Of a stretch of DNA of 64,000 bases, positions 55,594-61,912 are shown in pieces. The notes under the pieces were generated by a model. That model searched no databases and was not told the origin of the DNA. It saw only the letters and a list, made by a program, of their open reading frames with translations. The number at the start of each line of letters is the position of its first letter. The stretch's first letter is position 1. A program made the translations under genes and the position numbers. Origin of the DNA: Apilactobacillus ozensis DSM 23829 = JCM 17196 (GTDB lineage Bacteria > Bacillota > Bacilli > Lactobacillales > Lactobacillaceae); the NCBI RefSeq assembly GCF_001435995.1, contig NZ_AYYQ01000035.1, positions 14,416-78,415 on the forward strand. Direction: 5' to 3'.

Positions 55594-56319
55594 TTATTTG
55601 TTATCTTTAGCGTTAATTAATATTCTATTACTTTTTAAAGTCGATATTTTTTTATTTCCAATTTCGTCTGGATAATACATAATGATGCTTTTACCCATAT
55701 TTTTAGAGTATGGATATGCTCCTAAAGTTACTTTATATGTTTTATCGTGTAATTTTAAATTTCTAAAGATATTTAGACTATTTCTAGCTGACATACTTAT
55801 AAATAAATTACCAGATGGATCTTTGTAATTTTCTACTGATGGATATTCTATATATGAAAAAGTTCCATTATACTTAAAATATATATCATATTTATAATCC
55901 TTGTGTTTTTCTATATTTTTTAATTTATTTTCTTTAAAGTAAAATGGTATTTTCTTAATCTTAATTATTTTTATGGAACTTGGCTTTATAGTTGAAAGCC
56001 CAGCATTGTAACATGAAATTGAAAACCATATCATTATTGATAACATTGTTATTATTAAAGCGGTAGTTAATATTAATAAATGTTTTTTTCTTTTTGAAAT
56101 ACTAATTTTTTTTAACAAAATTTTATCATTCCTTATTAGGTAGTCTATCTTTACATTGAAGAACTTACATATATCCATTATTGTTAGTAAATCTGGAATA
56201 CTTCTATTTGTTTCCCATCCAGATACAGTAGTTCTAGAAACGTTTATTTTATTTGCCAAATCATATTGAGTTATATTGTTTTTAATTCTTAGTTTTCTAA
56301 TTTTTTCTCCTAAATTCAC
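55594..56319 (-). CDS. XRE regulator with membrane helix and extracytoplasmic sensor-like domain (second of a tandem pair)
   Basis: The 241-residue product has an XRE HTH (about 1-60, with KINVSRTTVSGWETNRSIPD near 24-43), a basic linker (KKISISKRKK), one membrane helix (about 81-103) and an outside domain (about 105-241) rich in Lys, Tyr and Ile. The outside domain shares phrases with the upstream gene product: IKIIKIKKIPF here and IKVIKVKKIPV there, NSLNIFRNLK here and HSLNIFKNLK there. The two are paralogues from a tandem duplication. The start is GTG 56319 behind GAAGGAG, 12 bp after the upstream gene. It may sense an outside signal and act on DNA directly. Confidence 0.82.
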   Translation of the reverse strand: MNLGEKIRKLRIKNNITQYDLANKINVSRTTVSGWETNRSIPDLLTIMDICKFFNVKIDYLIRNDKILLKKISISKRKKHLLILTTALIITMLSIMIWFSISCYNAGLSTIKPSSIKIIKIKKIPFYFKENKLKNIEKHKDYKYDIYFKYNGTFSYIEYPSVENYKDPSGNLFISMSARNSLNIFRNLKLHDKTYKVTLGAYPYSKNMGKSIIMYYPDEIGNKKISTLKSNRILINAKDNK

Positions 56320-56331
56320 TTTTTACTCCTT

Positions 56332-57042
56332 CTAATTATTTTTGTTAGATGGCAATATAATATATTTTTTTTGTGGTTTATTTTCATTGGTAACTATACA
56401 GATGTTTTTGCCTTTATTTAGACTTCCTTCTTCATCTTCAGCATAAGTAGGTATTTCTAATTTTTGAATTCTTTTATTTTGTTTTAGATTTTTAAATATA
56501 TTTAAAGAATGCTTAGCTTTAAAAGAAGCAGTAGTATACCTTTTATAAGAGTCGCATTGCATTGATGGGATATTGGCTGCAAAAGTTCTAAATGCAGAGT
56601 TAAATTTTACATAAACGTAATATTTATAGTCCTTTTCTGTTCTTATTTTGTTGTATATCTTTTTGTGTATGATTACTGGTATTTTTTTAACTTTTATGAC
56701 CTTTATTTCATTAGCGTTGATGCCTGTTATCATTGAATTATAAATTAATACGAAAGAAGTAAGCATTACAAATAGAGAAATAATAGTTATGTATGAATAT
56801 AACTTTATCTTCTTTTTATCATTTTTAAATTTTTCAATTATTTTTTTATCTTCATTTAAGATATCATCTATTGAAATATTAAAATAATCACATATTTTTA
56901 CAATCATTTTGATATCTGGATAGCTATTTCCGTTTTCCCAACTGGATACTTTAATTCTGTAAGTACCTAGTTTGTTAGCTAATTCTGATTGAGTATAATT
57001 TCTTTTTTCTCTGAGTAGCTTCAATTTATCTTTAAATTCCAT
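56332..57042 (-). CDS. XRE regulator with membrane helix and extracytoplasmic sensor-like domain (first of a tandem pair)
   Basis: The 236-residue product has an XRE HTH (about 1-60, with LGTYRIKVSSWENGNSYPD near 24-42), a Lys-rich linker, one membrane helix (about 78-100) and an outside domain (about 103-236), paralogous to that of the next gene. The HTH recognition segments differ between the pair, so the DNA targets are probably different while the sensed signal may be related. The start is ATG 57042 with AGGAG on the minus strand; the frame extends further but without a ribosome site. The family is not otherwise known to me. Confidence 0.8.
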   Translation of the reverse strand: MEFKDKLKLLREKRNYTQSELANKLGTYRIKVSSWENGNSYPDIKMIVKICDYFNISIDDILNEDKKIIEKFKNDKKKIKLYSYITIISLFVMLTSFVLIYNSMITGINANEIKVIKVKKIPVIIHKKIYNKIRTEKDYKYYVYVKFNSAFRTFAANIPSMQCDSYKRYTTASFKAKHSLNIFKNLKQNKRIQKLEIPTYAEDEEGSLNKGKNICIVTNENKPQKKYIILPSNKNN

Positions 57043-57582
57043 TACTATTCTCCTAAAACTTAATTTTAATCTGATAATATTGTACTCATAAAAGTTTTTA
57101 TACATAAAGACGTAATTTAATACAAACCTACTAGTTCGTGATTATTAAGTTAACTATAAAGTAAACGGTAAATTTACTTAACGAAAACTCGTTTTTATAT
57201 TGACTATTACGTTAGGTTATAGGAGATAATAAATTTGTTTGAGGAAATGTACAAGGTTAAGTGAAATTTCTTAAATATAAATATTTTAATTATTATTAAT
57301 TACAATATTAATTTTTATTTAGATAAGTAAAAAATAAACCCTTGTATTAACTGTTATGATATCCTTTATAAGGTCTTTTAAACTCAAATTAGGTAATACA
57401 ATATTCATACTTTTAGTCATATTTATTAAGTTGTTTACATTCTTTATTAAAGTTTATGTTAAGAATTGGCACAATATCTATAATCAATTTATTTACTATT
57501 ATTATTAAGTTTCTGAAATTAAACATTATTCTAATTAATAGCCTTAAAATATTTGACTTAACCGAAGTTGGCTTTTAATTAA
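57043..57582. other. AT-rich intergenic stretch without a supported gene
   Basis: I see no frame with both length and ribosome site. On the plus strand AGGAG near 57222 precedes a 9-codon frame starting TTTGAGGAA that stops at once, which may be a decayed gene start. On the minus strand a 33-codon frame around 57310-57410 has no ribosome site. Confidence 0.5.
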
Positions 57583-57634
57583 TTAAAAAATGACTATCAA
57601 GTGTTGAATATTATTATCCAACTTTTGATAGTCA
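57583..57634 (-). terminator. Terminator of the secreted-protein gene
   Basis: ATGACTATCAA and TTGATAGTCAT, with inner GTTG/CAAC pairing, form a long stem. On the minus strand it is followed by six T, just after the stop of the gene at 57661. Confidence 0.85.
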
Positions 57635-57660
57635 TCTTAACTTAAAGTGTTTTTTAGTTT

Positions 57661-58200
57661 TTAAAAATCATAATCATAAATAATTCCGTTCTTATGAACA
57701 CTGTAAATATTACCAGTTCCAGTAAAACCTTCAGATTGTAGTTTAAAGTTCGTTGGTCTAACTATATAAGATTTGCTTTTTTTATCGTAAGTACCGCCCC
57801 AAATATAGTTATGAGCTGATTTACCAGTAATAATAGAGCTAGCATACTTAGTAGCTTTAGCAACAGTATTAATATTAATGCCTTTGGTACTATACAATCT
57901 GGCATAAACATTTTTGCTCATTTTATTTTTAGTTAAATGGAATTTAGTTAGTTTGTTATAGCGAATACTGTTTTTTAAATAAATTCTAAAATAACCTTTG
58001 GTGTTACTTCTAATATTTTTGCCTAAAACATTAACATTAGTGTATTTATTTGTAGTACCTGATACAAAGTGTTTAGAGACGTTTTCAATATTAAAACTTA
58101 AATTATTATTTGAATTCGTATTAGCACTAGCATGGTAAGAAACTAAATAAAATAAAATAAATGACAATGGTACAAAAATTAAGACTTTTAGTTTACGCAT
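57661..58200 (-). CDS. Secreted protein of unknown function
   Basis: The 179-residue product has a signal peptide (about 1-27: MRKLKVLIF, then a hydrophobic core and cleavage near SASANT) and a mature part of about 150 residues rich in Lys, Asn, Tyr and Ser, with no Cys. It contains phrases such as YFRIYLKNSI and NYIWGGTYDKKSKSYIV but no complete GW motif, so I do not place it in that family. Start ATG 58200 has AAGGAAG on the minus strand. It is monocistronic and lies next to the membrane-anchored XRE regulators, which might control it; that is inference from position. Confidence 0.7.
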   Translation of the reverse strand: MRKLKVLIFVPLSFILFYLVSYHASANTNSNNNLSFNIENVSKHFVSGTTNKYTNVNVLGKNIRSNTKGYFRIYLKNSIRYNKLTKFHLTKNKMSKNVYARLYSTKGININTVAKATKYASSIITGKSAHNYIWGGTYDKKSKSYIVRPTNFKLQSEGFTGTGNIYSVHKNGIIYDYDF

Positions 58201-58651
58201 ATTATTACTTCCTTAATAAATATTATCTAAATTATATAGCTACAAATAAAAAATACAAATTAGAAGTTTTAATTTAAGAAATAGCCTGGTACTTTATCCT
58301 TGGTTATAATTATTCTAATACAGTCGTAAATCACGACACTATCATAATATTTATAGGAAATGTCTTTAGACATACATTAAAACAGTGTTTGTAAATCATA
58401 CTCTATATATAAAATAGCTTAATAAATACACTCTTTTTTGTACTTAAATAACGTAATCGTGTATCTACTACTATTAATATATTTTATTTTAATGTCGCTA
58501 AAAGCCTTACAAAACCTAAATATTTTTGTGAATTCGTTTATTTAATGCTACTTTTCCCAAATGGAGAACATAAATAACTAATATCATGGGCTTTCCCTAA
58601 CATAGGGCAAGCGACTTATTAATAAAAATGAATTATAGCAATAGAATTACA
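58201..58651. other. AT-rich intergenic stretch without a supported gene
   Basis: No frame with a ribosome site is visible. The only patterns are a small dyad TCGTAAATCACGA near 58325-58337, sharing ACGACA with the array at 55508, and GGGCTTTCCC near 58589, a short inverted repeat. It looks like a decayed insertion zone. Confidence 0.45.
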
Positions 58652-58822
58652 TCATTTATTCACTAGTATTGAGATGAAGTAAAATGTGTTTACAAATCCA
58701 TATATTATAAGTAAGCACATTAATGAATAAAATAGTTTCGAATTTTGTAAAACCCCTTTGGAATATCCACTAACAATAGTAACTAATATTATTATTATCA
58801 TTAAAATATTAAAAATCTCCAT
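58652..58822 (-). CDS. Possible 56-residue membrane peptide, unknown
   Basis: On the minus strand an ATG at 58822 opens 56 codons, ending at TGA (58654-58652). The product is mostly hydrophobic, with two likely membrane helices (about 3-19 and 32-54) separated by a polar loop SKGVLQNSK. A GAAAGG lies about 14 bases upstream, longer than ideal. Size and topology resemble small immunity-type or holin-like proteins, but I recognise no family. It is in a gene-poor zone next to an integrase remnant, so it may be real or a relic. Confidence 0.42.
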   Translation of the reverse strand: MEIFNILMIIIILVTIVSGYSKGVLQNSKLFYSLMCLLIIYGFVNTFYFISILVNK

Positions 58823-58894
58823 TTAAATATATACAACCTTTCTTATTATGACACTTTGATAGTAAATAAAAAAGCAACTTAATATAGCAGTTTA

Positions 58895-58951
58895 GACCTC
58901 CCAGGTTAGTGACAAATATTCACCACGTCTAATGCCAAAAAGGGATGCTAA
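58895..58951 (-). pseudogene. Remnant of a tyrosine integrase gene
   Basis: About 19 codons on the minus strand read as an integrase fragment around the first catalytic Arg, with GIRRGEYLSLTWE. The DNA closely matches the same part of the intact integrase at 59268-60416 (near 59760-59798), differing at only a few positions over about 40 bases. No more of the gene is present on either side. A hairpin, GGGATGC/GCATCCC, adjoins it at 58942-58965. It records an earlier element at this locus. Confidence 0.72.
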
Positions 58952-59094
58952 ATTAATGGCATCCCCTTGACATATCATTCCCCAGATATAATTTATTTAT
59001 GTGTTTTTTTAACTAAGAAAATAACTAATACTAACTAAGAAAACAACTAAGATTTAATTGTTCCATTTGTTTACTTATTAGTACTAAAAATAAT

Positions 59095-59145
59095 AAAAAA
59101 GCTGATATAACAACGATTATTACCGTTAGTTATATCAGCTTTTTG
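59095..59145 (-). terminator. Terminator downstream of the tRNA/tmRNA-like 3' end
   Basis: AAAAAGCTGATATAAC and GTTATATCAGCTTTTT form a 16-bp stem. On the minus strand it follows the att-like segment by about 8 bp, the normal place for the terminator of a tmRNA or tRNA gene. Confidence 0.82.
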
Positions 59146-59153
59146 TTGGCTAA

Positions 59154-59174
59154 TGGAGTCGGCGGGTTTTGAAC
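59154..59174 (-). other. Attachment-site core resembling the 3' end of a tmRNA or tRNA
   Basis: On the minus strand the 21 bases from 59174 to 59154 read GTTCAAAACCCGCCGACTCCA. This has the look of a T-loop, the 3' half of the T-stem and an acceptor end. The upstream half does not pair (GTGGTG instead of GCGGG), so no complete tRNA is present. The integrase gene begins 94 bp away. This is the usual remnant left when an element integrates into the 3' end of such a gene. I favour tmRNA over tRNA by the CCGCC-ACTCCA ending, without proof. Confidence 0.62.
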
Positions 59175-59241
59175 ACCACAACTTTACAAATGCTTTAATA
59201 CCGCTATCCATAGGACTGTATTTACATATTTAATTGTTTGG

Positions 59242-59263
59242 TGGCTACCATATTGGCTACCAT
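59242..59263. repeat. Two direct repeats, candidate integrase arm-type sites
   Basis: TGGCTACCAT occurs at 59242-59251 and again at 59254-59263, 12 bp apart, between the att-like core and the end of the integrase gene. Tyrosine integrases commonly bind such short repeats on the attachment-site arms. Confidence 0.55.
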
Positions 59264-59267
59264 TGAC

Positions 59268-60416
59268 CTAAAAATTGAGATATTTAACTAATTTATTTAC
59301 AGCTTCTTGGTTTTGTTGATTAGTAACGTGGGTATAAATATCCATTGTAGTTTGGATGTCCTCATGACCTAATCGCTCTTGAACTTCTTTAATAGATGCA
59401 CCAGCGGAAAATAGGGCGGATGCGTGTGTATGTCTGAAACCATGCACGGTTATTTTAGTTAGGTTATGCTCTTTAATAATCTTCTTTAACCATTTAGCAG
59501 GTGTATTTAAACACTTATGATTGTTAGTGCTAGAAGCAAACACTAACTGACTTTTCTGAAAGGTATTAAATCCAAGCATCAAGTAGCGTTTACGTTGTGA
59601 TAATCGCCATTGCTCTAAATAGTCCATTGTAGACTTATCCATTTTAATAGTTCTGCGACCTTTACGTGTTTTTGGAGCTTGTACGATTTGCTTACCTTTA
59701 AGCCCTTGTGTCAATGTTTTATTAATACGGATAGTTTGCTCGTTAAAATCGATATCATCCCAGGTTAGTGCCAAGCATTCACCACGTCTAACGCCGGCAA
59801 ATGCTAATACACGGAATAGGGTATACTTTTCTAGTTCTTTATCTGGATAAATGTAACTAAAAAAGTTTAATAATTGATTCTTATCCCAGAAGTTTGCTGG
59901 TTTATCTCCATAAGCAATTTGTTTCTTAGGGATGTTTACCAGCTTACAAGGATTGTCTTTAATGTATTGCTCCTTAATAGCGTAGTCAAAGACGTTAGAA
60001 GTGTAGTTAAACCACTTTTTAAAGTTATTAGGGGCGAGCTTGAACCATTGATTAACAGCTCTTTGTATCTCATTAATCTTAATTGTGCGAATGCGTTTAT
60101 TGCCAAATGCTGGTAAGATATGATTATTAAACATTGCATCAGTTCGAGCATAAGTAGATTCACGTACTGTATTAATGTATGCTTGATACCAATGGTGATA
60201 TACTTCTTCAAATTTAATATTATTTTCTTTCTGAATGCCACCTTGTGCGACTTCAAGCTCTAATCTTGAAGCTTCTAGGGTGGCTTCTTTTTTGCTCTTA
60301 AAACCACGTCTGTTGATTCTTTGAACCTTACCAGTTTGTGGATTCAAACCACCATAAAGTTGTATTCGGTAAAGTTTATCTCCATTTTTATTTTTATAAC
60401 TTTTAATACTTGCCAT
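59268..60416 (-). CDS. int: Phage-type tyrosine integrase
   Basis: The integrase catalyses site-specific insertion and excision. The 382-residue product has an N-terminal arm-binding domain (about 1-60, with the AP2-like pattern [19 protein letters not shown]), a core-binding SAM-like domain (about 65-165) and a catalytic domain with [14 protein letters not shown] (first Arg, about 205), HGFRHTHAS (His and second Arg, about 321-325) and [15 protein letters not shown] (His, and nucleophile Tyr near 360). The start is ATG 60416, with AAAGGG 9 bases upstream; the ATG at 60425 is too close to that site. It sits next to the att core, as in satellites and prophages. Confidence 0.95.
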   Translation of the reverse strand: MASIKSYKNKNGDKLYRIQLYGGLNPQTGKVQRINRRGFKSKKEATLEASRLELEVAQGGIQKENNIKFEEVYHHWYQAYINTVRESTYARTDAMFNNHILPAFGNKRIRTIKINEIQRAVNQWFKLAPNNFKKWFNYTSNVFDYAIKEQYIKDNPCKLVNIPKKQIAYGDKPANFWDKNQLLNFFSYIYPDKELEKYTLFRVLAFAGVRRGECLALTWDDIDFNEQTIRINKTLTQGLKGKQIVQAPKTRKGRRTIKMDKSTMDYLEQWRLSQRKRYLMLGFNTFQKSQLVFASSTNNHKCLNTPAKWLKKIIKEHNLTKITVHGFRHTHASALFSAGASIKEVQERLGHEDIQTTMDIYTHVTNQQNQEAVNKLVKYLNF

Positions 60417-60563
60417 TCTATACATCCCTTTTTATATCGTTGGGGAAATTGGGTATGTATTTATAGTTATTATTTTAATATTAAATTTAATATACTAAAC
60501 GTGTTTAATTACGTAACCATTTAAATATGGAAAATAGTCCATTTCTTCTAATCTTACATAATA

Positions 60564-61139
60564 TTATTTTTTTAAACTTCCATCATCATTATATAACTCT
60601 AACACGTCATCTAGCAGTTTTTCGGTTATGTTACCAGCATTTCTATTACAATGGCGACTAGATACAAAAGCGATAAAGACTCCATTTAAAATGAATAACA
60701 TAGTTTCCACAGAACTACTATCTGTGCGGTCATTATTAATAATAGATCGTTCAATTTTTTTAAATTCCTCATCGATTTGTTGAAACTCTTTATCTGGTAA
60801 ATCGGATTCATTAGTAGTTAGAAATAATTTTCTTAATTGTTTGCATTGAGCATATAACCGCTCTTGTTGAATATTTTCTAATTCACGCGTAGAAAGTTGG
60901 CTTAAGTTAACATTTTCAGGTTGGCGAACATTGCTCAACCCTTGAATATAAGTAATGCTAACTTGAAAGTAATGAGCTAATGCATTCCAAGTGGATAACT
61001 TAGGTTCACGGACTTCACGTTCATATTTAGCCAACGCATCGGCTGAAATATTTAAATTTTCTTTTTTCTTTAATTCGTCTGACAGTTTAGCTAGGGAAAT
61101 CCCTTTATCTGTACGGACTTCACGTAATCTATTGTACAT
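60564..61139 (-). CDS. XRE-family repressor of the integrated element
   Basis: The 191-residue product has an N-terminal XRE HTH (about 1-65) with KGISLAKLSDELKK and ISADALAKYEREVREPKLSTW, then a helical C-terminal region (about 85-191). There is no Ser-Lys peptidase motif, so it is not a LexA/CI-type self-cleaving repressor. In phage satellites such a gene, transcribed away from the excision genes, acts as master repressor. The start is ATG 61139 with GAGGTG on the minus strand. It is divergent from the AlpA-like genes, with three GTCTTG half-sites in between. Confidence 0.88.
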   Translation of the reverse strand: MYNRLREVRTDKGISLAKLSDELKKKENLNISADALAKYEREVREPKLSTWNALAHYFQVSITYIQGLSNVRQPENVNLSQLSTRELENIQQERLYAQCKQLRKLFLTTNESDLPDKEFQQIDEEFKKIERSIINNDRTDSSSVETMLFILNGVFIAFVSSRHCNRNAGNITEKLLDDVLELYNDDGSLKK

Positions 61140-61196
61140 ATTTAACACCTCGCTTAATAAGAGTATAACAAAAAATAGCACAATTCAATACTAAAT

Positions 61197-61257
61197 GTCT
61201 TGACAGCCGAAAATATTTTGTATATTATTAATCTCATCAACAAGACAAATCGTCTTG
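61197..61257 (+). promoter_or_regulatory. Promoter and operator of the element's rightward operon
   Basis: TTGACA (61200-61205) and TATTAT (61223-61228) with a 17-bp spacer form a good promoter. A GTCTTG at 61197-61202 overlaps the -35. A perfect dyad, CAAGAC-AAATC-GTCTTG, lies at 61241-61257 just after the expected transcript start. The repeated half-site in this divergent control region is a likely operator for the XRE repressor. Confidence 0.65.
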
Positions 61258-61281
61258 AAAAATATTTGGAGGCTATTTATT

Positions 61282-61470
61282 ATGAACAACAATGCACGTT
61301 ACTTGAAATACAAGGAAGCTATGAAGTATTTGGATATCAACAGTTACATTACATTAAAGAAAATGATTGAGAATGGATTACCAATTATCAAGGTAGGAAA
61401 CGTCAAACGTATCGATAAACAACAACTTGATCAATACATGTTAGGTAATACTGTGCAGGAGCGTGCTTAA
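61282..61470 (+). CDS. AlpA-like HTH protein (excisionase or activator)
   Basis: The 62-residue product is a small winged HTH of the MerR/Xis type: RYLKYKEAMKYLDINSYITLKKMIENGLPIIKVG contains the helix-turn-helix, and KRIDKQQLDQYML the usual C-terminal helix of HTH_17 proteins. In phage satellites the first rightward gene of this kind often drives excision or activates the element. The start is ATG 61282 behind GGAGG; upstream in-frame codons lie within the operator. Its TAA overlaps the next ATG by one base. Confidence 0.82.
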   Translation: MNNNARYLKYKEAMKYLDINSYITLKKMIENGLPIIKVGNVKRIDKQQLDQYMLGNTVQERA

Positions 61471-61739
61471 TGGAATTTAAACTCCCACCAGCTCAAGAAA
61501 CTGCTTTTTACAACTATGTACAAGAACTAATGCATCAAGCAATCTTGAATGCGGAAGATAAGGTTAATCTAAACACGCCCTGGCTTAAAGGTAAGAAACA
61601 AGCTGCTAAGTGGTTAGGGATTAGTCCACAGTCATTAGCGAAACTTATGGCGCAAGGTTTGCCCGTCCATTATCTAGATGATATGGAAGTTGTATTTTTT
61701 AACAAGCAAGAAATTAATAAATATTTATTAGCACAATAA
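61470..61739 (+). CDS. Second HTH_17-like small DNA-binding protein
   Basis: The 89-residue product has an N-terminal helical segment (about 5-30) and a C-terminal HTH (about 40-85) with GKKQAAKWLGISPQSLAKLMAQGLPVHYL and FFNKQEINKYLL. This is the same plan as the preceding protein but with different sequence. The ATG at 61470 overlaps the upstream stop by one base, so translation is coupled. Two adjacent AlpA/Xis-like genes are a common feature of Gram-positive satellite elements. One may be the excisionase and the other an activator; which is which cannot be told. Confidence 0.75.
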   Translation: MEFKLPPAQETAFYNYVQELMHQAILNAEDKVNLNTPWLKGKKQAAKWLGISPQSLAKLMAQGLPVHYLDDMEVVFFNKQEINKYLLAQ

Positions 61740-61808
61740 AAAACATGTCGTTGGGGAATGGGATGTTAACAAGGAAGTTACAAAATGGATAAATTAGGGT
61801 ATAAAAAA

Positions 61809-61869
61809 AGACCGTTTTACTTTGGCGAGTAACGGTCTGATAAGTCTTCAGGTATAAGGCTTTTATACC
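61809..61869. repeat. Two adjacent hairpins before the primase gene
   Basis: AGACCGTT (61809-61816) pairs with AACGGTCT (61831-61838), and GGTATAA (61851-61857) pairs with TTATACC (61863-61869). On the minus strand the first hairpin is followed by a run of T, so it could end a leftward transcript. The pair may also be a replication origin or an attenuator. A 15-codon frame starting ATGGATAAA near 61784 with AAGGAAG in front is present but too short to call. Confidence 0.5.
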
Positions 61870-61912
61870 CTTTATTATATCAAAAAATACAATTAAATAA
61901 AGGGGTACGCAC

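Noticed and set aside
57222-57265. Short gene after AGGAG near 57222
   Set aside because: The frame has only about nine codons before a stop; it may be the relic of a gene start but cannot be supported as a gene.
59154-59240. Complete tRNA gene on the minus strand
   Set aside because: The T-stem does not pair on its 5' side and no anticodon or D arm can be formed upstream; only the 3' end is present.
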